Origin: Methylibium sp. NZG
GTDB taxonomy: Bacteria > Pseudomonadota > Gammaproteobacteria > Burkholderiales > Burkholderiaceae_C
Reading direction: 5' to 3'
NCBI GenBank assembly: GCA_001263235.1
Contig: LGRD01000002.1
Coordinates: 372,001 to 436,000, forward strand
DNA length: 64,000 nucleotides
Position numbers and translations under genes: made by a program. Positions 54,162 to 64,000 of this stretch are shown piece by piece (positions within the stretch are counted from its first letter, which is position 1; every line of letters begins with the position of its first letter). The notes under the pieces are model-generated. The model was not told the origin of the DNA and made no database searches. It worked only from the letters and a program-made list of their open reading frames with translations.

Positions 54162-54349
54162 GCGACACCATCCCCTTGAACACCGGCCCGCCGCGCGCTG
54201 CGGGCGGCGGGGCAGAAAAACAACCTGCCTCCGGACGGCACCGGGGTAGTGTCCGGGCCCTCCGCGAGGCAGGCGTTCATCATAAGCCCCGCCGCAGTCC
54301 GGCCCGGGGCCAGGGTTCTACCGATGACACAAGGCTGGATCAGCGCGGA

Positions 54350-55984
54350 TCAATGCGGGAACATCTCGCGCAGCTTGAGCTTCCAGAACTTGCCGGTAGA
54401 CGTGCGGGGCACCGCGGCGATTGCCTCGTAGCGATCGGGCAATTGCCACTTGGCCAAGCCGTGCGTCAGCAGGTGCGCGCCCAGTTCGGCCGGCGTGGCC
54501 GACTGCCCCGCCTTCCACACCACGCAGGCCAGCGGCCGTTCGCTCCACTTCTCGTCGGGAACAGCAATCACCGCCGCCTCGGCCACCGCCGGGTGCGCCA
54601 TCAGCGCGTTCTCCAGGTCGACCGAGCTGATCCACTCGCCGCCCGACTTGATGAGGTCTTTGGTGCGGTCGGTGATGCGCAGGAAGCCCAGGCCGTCCAT
54701 CGTCGCCACGTCGCCGGTGCGCAGCCAGCCGTCGGCGGTGAACTTCTCGGCAGTAACAGGCACCTCGTGGTACGAGCCGGTGATGAAGGGGCCGCGCACC
54801 TGCACCTCGCCCATGGTCTGGCCGTCCCATGGTGCGTCGGCGCCACGCTCGTCGGCAGCCTCGTCGCGGATGCGCAGGTCCACCAGCGGCACCGGCACGC
54901 CGGCCATCGCGGCGCGGCGGAAGCGTTCATCGTCGCCGGCGTCGCGCAACTCGGCGCGCGGGTACGACACCGTCGCGAGCGGCGAGGTCTCGGTCATGCC
55001 CCAGCCCTGCATCAGCCAGACGCCGTGGCGCGCGAACGCGCGGATCAGCGACTCGGGCACTGCCGCACCACCGACGAGCGAGCGCATGCCCGAAGGCAGC
55101 TTCCAGCGCCCTGGTGCCTCAAGCTGCGCACGCTCGAACGCCTGGATCAGCCCCAGCCAGATCGTCGGCACGCCCAGCGACAAGGTCGGCGGCTCCAGTT
55201 GCATCAGGTCGAGAAGATCGTCGGGGTGCAGGTGCGGGCCGGGGAAGACGAGCTTCACGCCCATCATCACCGCCGCGTACGGCACGCCCCAGGCGTTGGC
55301 ATGGAACATCGGCGTCACCGGCATCAGCACGTCGCTGCCCTTCAAACCCCAGTAGTCGCCCAGGCAGCCGACCAGCGTGTGCAGAATGGTCGAGCGGTGC
55401 GAATACACCACGCCCTTGGGGAGGCCGGTGGTGCCCGACGTGTAGCACATCGACACCGGGTCGTTTTCGTCGCTGGGCGCGTACTCGAAACCGTCCGGGT
55501 CGGCGTCGGCCAGCAGCGCTTCGTAGTCGGTGAAGCCCGCCGGCACCGGCGCGCCAGAGAACGGGAACACGATCACGCGCTCGAACGCATGCAGGTGCGC
55601 GAACTGCTGGTACAGCGGCAGCAGGATGTCGTCGACGATCAGGAAGCGATCTTGCGCATTGCCGGCGATCCAGCCGATCTCATCAGACGCCAAGCGCAGG
55701 TTCAGCGTGTGCATCACGCCACCGGCGGCGGGGATGCCGAAGTAGCACTCGAGGTGCGCGTGGTGGTTCCAGCTCAGCGTGGCGACGCGCTCGCCCTTCT
55801 TGAGGCCGAGCTTTTGCAGCGCCGATGCCAGCGCCCGCGTGCGCCGGTGGTACTCGCCGTAGGTGTGCGTCTTGAGCGACTTGTCGGGCAGGCGCGAGAC
55901 GATGGTGCTGCCGGCAAAGTAGGTTCCGGCACGATCGAGAAGGCTGTTCAGCGACAGCGGCACGTCCATCATCGTGGATTGCAT
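54350..55984 (-). CDS. Acyl-CoA synthetase (AMP-dependent ligase)
   Basis: Activates a carboxylic acid to its CoA ester through an acyl-AMP. The 544-residue product has the AMP-binding P-loop CYTSGTTGLPKGVVYSHRS, the A5-type motif QGWGMTETSPLATVS, DGWLRTGDVATMDGLGFLRI and the C-terminal hinge TDRTKDLIKSGGEWISS with the catalytic Lys in TSTGKFWKLKLRE. The chain resembles medium/long-chain fatty-acyl-CoA ligases. The start MQSTMMDVPL follows GAGGAGACATCCCG. It lies 44 bp after a GNAT gene. Confidence 0.92.
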   Translation of the reverse strand: MQSTMMDVPLSLNSLLDRAGTYFAGSTIVSRLPDKSLKTHTYGEYHRRTRALASALQKLGLKKGERVATLSWNHHAHLECYFGIPAAGGVMHTLNLRLASDEIGWIAGNAQDRFLIVDDILLPLYQQFAHLHAFERVIVFPFSGAPVPAGFTDYEALLADADPDGFEYAPSDENDPVSMCYTSGTTGLPKGVVYSHRSTILHTLVGCLGDYWGLKGSDVLMPVTPMFHANAWGVPYAAVMMGVKLVFPGPHLHPDDLLDLMQLEPPTLSLGVPTIWLGLIQAFERAQLEAPGRWKLPSGMRSLVGGAAVPESLIRAFARHGVWLMQGWGMTETSPLATVSYPRAELRDAGDDERFRRAAMAGVPVPLVDLRIRDEAADERGADAPWDGQTMGEVQVRGPFITGSYHEVPVTAEKFTADGWLRTGDVATMDGLGFLRITDRTKDLIKSGGEWISSVDLENALMAHPAVAEAAVIAVPDEKWSERPLACVVWKAGQSATPAELGAHLLTHGLAKWQLPDRYEAIAAVPRTSTGKFWKLKLREMFPH

Positions 55985-56028
55985 CGGGATGTCTCCTCGT
56001 GGTTCTGCGGCGTCGCGAGCGGCGCGCC

Positions 56029-56565
56029 TCAAGCGGGATGATCAGCGTGACCTGAGCGGCCTTCGTGCATCGCGGCGTGCTCGCGGTCGAGCATGGCCAT
56101 CACCACCAGCGCATCGTAGCCGTCGTCGGTCTTCACGCTCTCGCGCAGCCGCCCTTCTTCGATGAAGCCTTCGCTGCGGTACAGCGCCTGCGCCCGCGTG
56201 TTCAGCCCCTTCACGTCGAGCCAGAAGCGGTGCGCCCGCAGGTCGCGGAACGCCATCTGCGCCAGCACGCGAATGCACGCGCGACCGGCGCCCTGCCCTT
56301 GGCACGCGGGCGACAACACGATGCGCTTGAGCTCGATCGAGCGGTGCGGGTTGCGGCAACCCTGCAGGATCACGAAGCCGGCCGACGGGTAACCCGGCCC
56401 GGCCTCGACGATGAAGTGACGGAAGTCCGGGAAGCGGATCGCGCCTTCATGCTGCGTGCGGTCCCAGGGCGTGATGAAGGGGCGGTTGGCGGGGTCCTGC
56501 TCGACCGAGATGACGAAGTCGAGGTCGGACAACATCGTCGGCCGCAGCCGGATGCCGCCACTCAT
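56029..56565 (-). CDS. GNAT-family N-acetyltransferase
   Basis: A 178-residue acetyl-CoA-dependent transferase. IRLRPTMLSDLDFVISVE opens the fold. The acetyl-CoA-binding loop is LSPACQGQGAGRACIRVL (the QGxGxA type). FWLDVKGLNTRAQALYRSEGFIEEG is the conserved C-terminal signature seen in RimI/RimL-like enzymes. The substrate (protein N-terminus, antibiotic or metabolite) is undetermined. It shares direction with the ligase downstream and with parE upstream. Confidence 0.88.
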   Translation of the reverse strand: MSGGIRLRPTMLSDLDFVISVEQDPANRPFITPWDRTQHEGAIRFPDFRHFIVEAGPGYPSAGFVILQGCRNPHRSIELKRIVLSPACQGQGAGRACIRVLAQMAFRDLRAHRFWLDVKGLNTRAQALYRSEGFIEEGRLRESVKTDDGYDALVVMAMLDREHAAMHEGRSGHADHPA

Positions 56566-56587
56566 CGCGAGGCCACCGCTGAGGCCA

Positions 56588-59942
<3,355 letters not shown>

Positions 59943-59946
<4 letters not shown>

Positions 59947-60080
59947 AGCAGGGCCGTGGCCTCGTCGTCCGCGTGGTGGCATGGGCCACGGCAGGGGTCG
60001 CGCTGCTGGTGGTGTTCGCCGCGTACCTTCAGCCCGACGTGGCTGTCGTGTTGGCCAACCAACTGTGGAACTGTTTCTAG
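59943..60080 (+). CDS. Small predicted membrane protein
   Basis: A 45-residue product: a short basic start (MKQGRGLVVRVVAW), one hydrophobic helix (ATAGVALLVVFAAYLQP) and the tail VAVVLANQLWNCF. The ATG overlaps the MFS stop by four bases, and the methyltransferase gene starts at 60091. It may be a small inner-membrane subunit or regulator. No family is recognised. Codon use and tight packing support it as a gene. Confidence 0.6.
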
Positions 60081-60090
60081 CGTGACCTCG

Positions 60091-60642
60091 ATGAAGGGTG
60101 CGACGCATGCGGGCCTGTCCCCCTCCGCCTGGGTGCGGCGCTGGTCGCACCTGGTGCCTGAAGGCGCGAGCGTGCTCGACGTTGCGTGCGGCTCGGGCAG
60201 GCATGTGCACTGGTTCGCCGCGCGCGGGTGCCGGGTGACCGGTGTGGACCGCGACGAGGCCGCCATGCAGCCGTTGCAGACCGTTGCCGAGATTCACGTC
60301 GCCGATATCGAGGCCGGCCCGTGGCCGCTGCCGGGCCGCCGCTTCGACGCCGTGGTCGTCACGAACTACCTCTGGCGCGCCCTGTTGCCGACGATCGTGG
60401 CCAGCGTGGCCGACGGTGGCGTGCTGATCTGCGAGACCTTCGCTGACGGCAACCAGGCGGTGGGCAAGCCATCGAACCCGCTGTTCTTGCTGCGCCAGGG
60501 CGAACTGCTCGGCGCGGTGGCGGGCTTGCGCGTGGTGGCGTTCGAGGACGGGTTTTCAACCGACCCGGATCGATTCATCCAGCGCATCGTGGCGGTGCGT
60601 GAATCGAGCGCAGCAGGTGCTCTCGTTCGCTGGCGGTTGTAG
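60091..60642 (+). CDS. Class I SAM-dependent methyltransferase
   Basis: A short methyltransferase of about 183 residues, TehB- or UbiE-like in pattern. The SAM motif is VLDVACGSGRHVHWFAARG, the acidic ribose ligand is GVDRDE, and motif IV is DAVVVTNYLWRALLPT. Then GVLICETFADGNQAVGKPSN follows. The substrate is unknown. The in-frame GTG at 60082 is an alternative start. It ends just before dapA. Confidence 0.85.
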   Translation: MKGATHAGLSPSAWVRRWSHLVPEGASVLDVACGSGRHVHWFAARGCRVTGVDRDEAAMQPLQTVAEIHVADIEAGPWPLPGRRFDAVVVTNYLWRALLPTIVASVADGGVLICETFADGNQAVGKPSNPLFLLRQGELLGAVAGLRVVAFEDGFSTDPDRFIQRIVAVRESSAAGALVRWRL

Positions 60643-60696
60643 CGGCCAGGCCGCTCCGCGCGGGCGGCTAAAATCCAGCGATTCAGAGGAACCCAA

Positions 60697-61578
60697 ATGA
60701 AACCCATCGTTGGCAGCATCGTTGCGCTGATCACGCCGATGCTCGAAGACGGCAGCGTGGACTACCCCGGCCTGCGCCGCCTGATCGACTGGCACGTGGC
60801 TGAAGGCACCGACTGCATCGGCGTGGTCGGCACCACCGGCGAGTCACCCACCGTCACGGTCGAAGAGCACTGCGAGATCATCCGCGTGGCGGTCGGCCAC
60901 GCCAAAGGCCGCATCAGCGTGATGGCCGGCACCGGCGGCAACTCCACGGCCGAGGCAATCGAGCTGTCGCGCTACGCGCTGAAGGTCGGCGCCGACTGCA
61001 CGCTGTCGGTCGTGCCGTACTACAACAAGCCGTCGCAGGAAGGCATCTACCAGCACTTCAAGGCGATTGCCGAGACGGTGGACATCCCCATGGTGCTCTA
61101 CAACGTGCCGGGCCGCACCGTTGCAGACATGCAGGCCGAGACGACGCTGCGGCTGGCGCAACTGCCGGGCATCGTCGGCATCAAGGAGGCCAGTGGCGAT
61201 ATCGAACGCGCCTGCTGGCTCATCAGACAAGCCCCCGCTGGCTTCTCGATCTACTCCGGTGACGACGGCACCGCAGTCGCGCTGATGCTGTTGGGCGGCC
61301 ACGGCAACGTGAGCGTCACCGCCAACGTGGCGCCGCGCGCGATGCACGAGTTGTGCAAGGCGGCCATCGCCGGCCAGGCCAAGGAAGCCGCGGCGATTCA
61401 CTTCAAGCTGCTGCCGCTGCACAAGGCGCTGTTCGTCGAGTCGAGCCCCGCACCGACCAAATGGGCGATGGCGCGGCTCGGCTTGTGCGGTGACCGGTTG
61501 CGCCTGCCCATCACCCCGTTGACCGCTGCCGGCCAGACGGCCGTCGAGCAGGCGCTTCTGCAGGCCGGCCTGCTTTGA
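60697..61578 (+). CDS. dapA: 4-hydroxy-tetrahydrodipicolinate synthase
   Basis: First committed step of lysine and diaminopimelate biosynthesis, joining pyruvate and aspartate semialdehyde. The 293-residue TIM barrel has [10 protein letters not shown], the catalytic Tyr in [12 protein letters not shown], the Schiff-base Lys in [12 protein letters not shown], and YNVPGRT. The start follows AGAGGAACCC. A TAAAAT at 60669-60674 fits a -10 box. bamC follows after 134 bp, the usual dapA-bamC (nlpB) order. Confidence 0.96.
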   Translation: MKPIVGSIVALITPMLEDGSVDYPGLRRLIDWHVAEGTDCIGVVGTTGESPTVTVEEHCEIIRVAVGHAKGRISVMAGTGGNSTAEAIELSRYALKVGADCTLSVVPYYNKPSQEGIYQHFKAIAETVDIPMVLYNVPGRTVADMQAETTLRLAQLPGIVGIKEASGDIERACWLIRQAPAGFSIYSGDDGTAVALMLLGGHGNVSVTANVAPRAMHELCKAAIAGQAKEAAAIHFKLLPLHKALFVESSPAPTKWAMARLGLCGDRLRLPITPLTAAGQTAVEQALLQAGLL

Positions 61579-61712
61579 ACGCGGCATCGAGTCCGTTGAC
61601 GGCCGCCCCGCCCACGCGATCGGGCCGATGAGCCGGATTCAGCCTGCTCGTTCTTGAAACTTGAGTCGGGCCGCGCGCTCCAACGCCGGACCTGCCCACT
61701 GGAGACCCACCC

Positions 61713-62864
61713 GTGACCCTTTCTTCTGCCCTTCGTTCGACGTCGCCGCCTTTGGCGCTGGTGCTGGTCTGTGCGCTCGGCTTCACCCTTGCCGGTTGTT
61801 CTTCCATCGAAAACATGGCCACCGGAGAGAAGGTCGACTACCGGTCGTCGGCGAGCACCAAGGCGCCGATGCTCGACGTGCCGCCCGACCTGACGCAGCT
61901 GGCGCGCGACTCGCGCTACCAGACCCAGCAGGGCGGCGTGGTGAGCGCCGCGGCGTTCCAGTCCGGCACACCGGCCGCCGCGGCCACACCGGTGGCAAGC
62001 ACGGTCGCTGTCCGCTCGGTGGGCGATGTCCGCATCGAACGCATGGGCAACCAGCGCTGGCTCAGTACACCACTCACACCCGAGCAGTTGTGGCCGCTGT
62101 TGCAGGCTTTCTGGAAAGAAAACGGCTTCACCCTCAGCGTCGACCAGGCCGCCTCGGGCGTGATGGAAACCGACTGGGCCGAGAACCGCGCCAAGCTGCC
62201 GAACGACTTCATCCGCAGCACCATCGGCCGCGTGTTCGACAGCCTCTACTCGACCGGCGAGCGCGACCGCTTTCGCACCCGCGTGGAGCGCAGCGCGACG
62301 GGCACGGAGGTCTACATCAGCCACCGCGGGATGATCGAGGTCTACCGTGGCCAGACGAAGGACATGACCGGCTGGGAAGCGCGCCCGACCGACCTGCAAC
62401 TCGAAGCCGAGTTCCTGTCCCGCCTGCTGCAAAAGCTCGGTGTCAAGCAAGAGCAGGCCAAAGCCGCCGTGGCCGACCCGACCGCCCCGCCCGCCCGCGC
62501 CCGCGTGCTGCAAGGCCAGCCGCAAGCGGCGCTGCAAATCGACGACAACTTCGAGCGCGCATGGCGGCGCGTCGGCCTGGCGCTGGACCGCAGCGGCTTC
62601 ACCGTCGAAGACCGCGACCGCGGCCAGGGCGTGTACTTCGTGCGCTACGTCGACCCGGCGATGGCGGGCCGCGAAGCGCCGGGCTTCTTTGCCAAGCTGT
62701 TCAGCGGCGACACGAGCGAGTTCACGGGCCCGGAGCGCTACCGCGTCGCCGTCAAGGGCGAAGGCGAGAACAGCACGGTCTCTGTGCTCAACGCACAAGG
62801 CGCGCCCGAGGCCGGCGCAGCCGGCCAGCGCATCGTGGCGCTGCTGGTCGAAGAGCTGAAGTGA
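61713..62864 (+). CDS. bamC: Outer-membrane assembly lipoprotein BamC
   Basis: Subunit of the BAM complex that inserts outer-membrane proteins. A lipobox LAGC follows the signal region (LALVLVCALGFTLAGC). The N-terminal region has ENMATGEKVDYRSSASTKAPMLDVPPDL, matching the BamC segment that contacts BamD. Two helix-grip domains follow (RSVGDVRIERMGNQRWLSTPLTPEQLWPLLQAFW; RQLQIDDNFERAWRRVGLALDRSGFTVEDRD-like). 383 residues. Position after dapA is the conserved one. Confidence 0.92.
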   Translation: MTLSSALRSTSPPLALVLVCALGFTLAGCSSIENMATGEKVDYRSSASTKAPMLDVPPDLTQLARDSRYQTQQGGVVSAAAFQSGTPAAAATPVASTVAVRSVGDVRIERMGNQRWLSTPLTPEQLWPLLQAFWKENGFTLSVDQAASGVMETDWAENRAKLPNDFIRSTIGRVFDSLYSTGERDRFRTRVERSATGTEVYISHRGMIEVYRGQTKDMTGWEARPTDLQLEAEFLSRLLQKLGVKQEQAKAAVADPTAPPARARVLQGQPQAALQIDDNFERAWRRVGLALDRSGFTVEDRDRGQGVYFVRYVDPAMAGREAPGFFAKLFSGDTSEFTGPERYRVAVKGEGENSTVSVLNAQGAPEAGAAGQRIVALLVEELK

Positions 62865-62921
62865 GTCGCTGACCGCGAGCCTGCTGCCCCGACCCACTGA
62901 GCGCAGCAGGCGACCACTCCG

Positions 62922-63701
62922 GTGCGTTTTTGCAGCCTGGGCAGCGGCAGTGGCGGCAACGCGCTGGTGGTCGAAGCCCGCGGCGCCGCTGGAACCCACC
63001 GAGTACTGATCGACTGCGGCTTCTCGCAGCGGGAGTTGGAGTTGCGGCTGGCTCGGGCAGGGCTGCAAACGGCCGACCTCGATGCGATCTTCGTCACGCA
63101 TGAACACGGCGATCACATCGGCTGCGCCGTGAGCTTGGCGCGCCGCCATGGCCTGCCGCTTTGGATGAGCCGCGGCACCTGGCGCGCCATCGGCGAACCC
63201 GATCTGCAAGGCCTGCTTCACTTTGCGCGCGATGGCCAGCGCATCACGATCGGTGCGCTCGAGTTGTTGCCCTACACCGTTCCGCACGACGCGCAGGAGC
63301 CGCTGCAGCTGCGCTGTTCCGCCTCGGCGCTGCACCTGGGCGTGTTGACCGACGTGGGTTGCAGCACGCCCCATCTCATCGCGCACTTGAAGGGCTGCGA
63401 CGCGCTGGTGCTCGAGTGCAACCACGACCGCGGGCTGCTGGCGGCATCGAGCTATCCGGCGTCGCTGAAAGCGCGCATCGGCGGGCGCTTCGGTCACCTG
63501 GCCAACGACGTTGCGGCGCAGATTCTGGACGCATGCACGCATGCGGGGCTGCGCCACCTCGTGGCCGCCCACCTGAGCCTGCAGAACAACCGGCCCGACC
63601 TCGTGCGCAAAGCGCTGGCGCCGGCGTGGGGTCGCGATCAAGATGCGATCGTCGTGGCCGGCCCCGAAGCCGGCTCCGGCTGGATCGACTTGCAGCGCTG
63701 A
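62922..63701 (+). CDS. MBL-fold metallo-hydrolase
   Basis: A 259-residue metallo-beta-lactamase-fold hydrolase. It starts RFCSLGSGSGGNALVVEA and has the metal motif FVTHEHGDHIGCA, LLPYTVPHDAQEPLQL, then LVLECNHDRGLLAA and LVAAHLSLQNNRPDLVR. It belongs to the YycJ/WalJ-like group of cytoplasmic hydrolases, whose substrate is not settled. It lies 57 bp after bamC. A bidirectional terminator follows. Confidence 0.9.
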   Translation: MRFCSLGSGSGGNALVVEARGAAGTHRVLIDCGFSQRELELRLARAGLQTADLDAIFVTHEHGDHIGCAVSLARRHGLPLWMSRGTWRAIGEPDLQGLLHFARDGQRITIGALELLPYTVPHDAQEPLQLRCSASALHLGVLTDVGCSTPHLIAHLKGCDALVLECNHDRGLLAASSYPASLKARIGGRFGHLANDVAAQILDACTHAGLRHLVAAHLSLQNNRPDLVRKALAPAWGRDQDAIVVAGPEAGSGWIDLQR

Positions 63702-63746
63702 GCCGTCGATCTGCCAATTCGCCGTCTACGAGCCAGAATGCAAAAA

Positions 63747-63764
63747 AGCCGCCTCGCGGCGGCT
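63747..63764. terminator. Strong rho-independent terminator between convergent genes
   Basis: A 7-bp stem (AGCCGCC with GGCGGCT) with a TCGC tetraloop. On the minus strand it is followed directly by six T residues, ideal for the Ala/Lys-rich gene. On the plus strand the tail is CTTGTT, which would serve the MBL gene. Confidence 0.85.
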
Positions 63765-63839
63765 CTTGTTGCATCGACCTCGGTGCAGGGCGTGTGGCCG
63801 AACGGCTCACGCCGTTGGGCCACCGCCTCACGCGAGGAC

Positions 63840-64000
63840 TTACGGCTTCTTCACGGCTTCGGCAGCCTTGGCAGCAGCGTCCTTGGCAGCGTCGGCGGCC
63901 TTGCCGGCGGCGTCCTTGGCAGCGTCAGCGGCCTTGCCAGCGGCGTCCTTGGCAGCGTCGGCCACAGCGCCACCCGCAGCGGCGGCAGAAGCGGCAGCAG
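63840..64000 (-). CDS. Ala/Lys-rich repeat protein, C-terminal part (partial)
   Basis: About 53 codons come in from the right edge and end in TAA at 63840. The peptide is built from 11-residue-like units (AAKDAAGKAADAAKDAAGKAA) and ends AAEAVKKP. This amphipathic Ala/Lys/Asp pattern resembles LEA-like or histone-H1-like bacterial proteins, but the N-terminus is outside the window, so no family can be assigned. It points toward the strong terminator at 63.75 kb. Confidence 0.75.
   Translation of the reverse strand, partial: AAASAAAAGGAVADAAKDAAGKAADAAKDAAGKAADAAKDAAAKAAEAVKKP

Noticed and set aside
54162-54349. A small RNA in the gap between the importer operon and the acyl-CoA ligase
   Set aside because: Contains GC-rich palindromes and a possible -10 for the binding protein but no conserved RNA structure that I recognise.
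61398-63641. A 747-codon minus-strand open frame over dapA-bamC-MBL
   Set aside because: Shadow of three recognised genes; no recognisable domain.

Overview
The window is about 64 kb of very GC-rich DNA with dense coding and short gaps. Gene content and order point to a betaproteobacterium of the order Burkholderiales, probably near the Rubrivivax/Leptothrix/Ideonella group. The supporting blocks are lptA-lptB-rpoN, exbB-exbD-lpxK-Trm112-kdsB-adk, zapB-zapA-6S RNA, a tripartite tricarboxylate (Tct/Bug) transporter, and the yciB-bolA-parvulin order. This placement is inferred from family knowledge; no search was run. I saw no rRNA, tRNA, CRISPR array or prophage.

Layout. (1) 1-5.3 kb, plus strand: the end of a SPOR-type protein, dsbA, lptA, lptB, rpoN and an RlmL-like rRNA methyltransferase whose 3' end is duplicated. 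(2) 5.4-9.8 kb: rsmE-MFS-YidB operon (minus), a helical-repeat orphan, mtnN. (3) 9.9-22.5 kb: a carboxylic and sugar-acid region with tctC-tctB-tctA, a polyol/hexuronate dehydrogenase, a TTC38-like protein, an altronate-dehydratase-family enzyme, an FAH-family hydrolase, an SMP-30 lactonase and an SDR on the minus strand, and a second FAH protein plus a ketopantoate-reductase-like gene diverging on the plus strand. (4) 22.6-30 kb: glucokinase; a junction at about 25.01 kb where a CoA-transferase and yciB are both cut off at their 5' ends; bolA; a parvulin; an intact IS630 copy; zapB-zapA; 6S RNA; an EVE protein; a TauE exporter. (5) 30-41 kb: a degenerate GGDEF protein, a sterol-desaturase-family protein, DUF192, sodB, xseA, then the envelope operon exbB-exbD-lpxK-Trm112-kdsB-adk and an SDR. 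(6) 40-47 kb, minus strand: tonB-exbB-exbD-exbD-TPR operon behind a large TonB-dependent receptor that carries a good sigma-54 promoter. (7) 47.4-54.2 kb, minus: a Yej-type ABC peptide importer. (8) 54.3-64 kb: acyl-CoA ligase, GNAT, parE (minus); MFS, a 45-aa membrane peptide, a methyltransferase, dapA, bamC and an MBL-fold hydrolase (plus); and the C-terminus of an Ala/Lys repeat protein running in from the right edge.

How the genes fit together. Envelope biogenesis recurs: LptA/LptB, LpxK, KdsB and BamC. Energised outer-membrane uptake is encoded twice (ExbB/ExbD with lpxK, and TonB/ExbB/ExbD/ExbD with a receptor). The sigma factor RpoN and a candidate RpoN-dependent promoter occur in the same window. 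Enzymes at 16.1-20.5 kb would cover most of a non-phosphorylating deoxy-sugar-acid route (lactonase, dehydratase, dehydrogenase, diketo-acid hydrolase), with the dehydratase from the UxaA family; this is a hypothesis from family membership. The points most worth checking are the double truncation at 25.01 kb, the duplicated gene end at 5.2-5.3 kb, the sigma-54 promoter at 47.1 kb, the IS630 insertion inside the apparent zapB promoter, and a substrate-binding lipoprotein with a C-terminal membrane helix.
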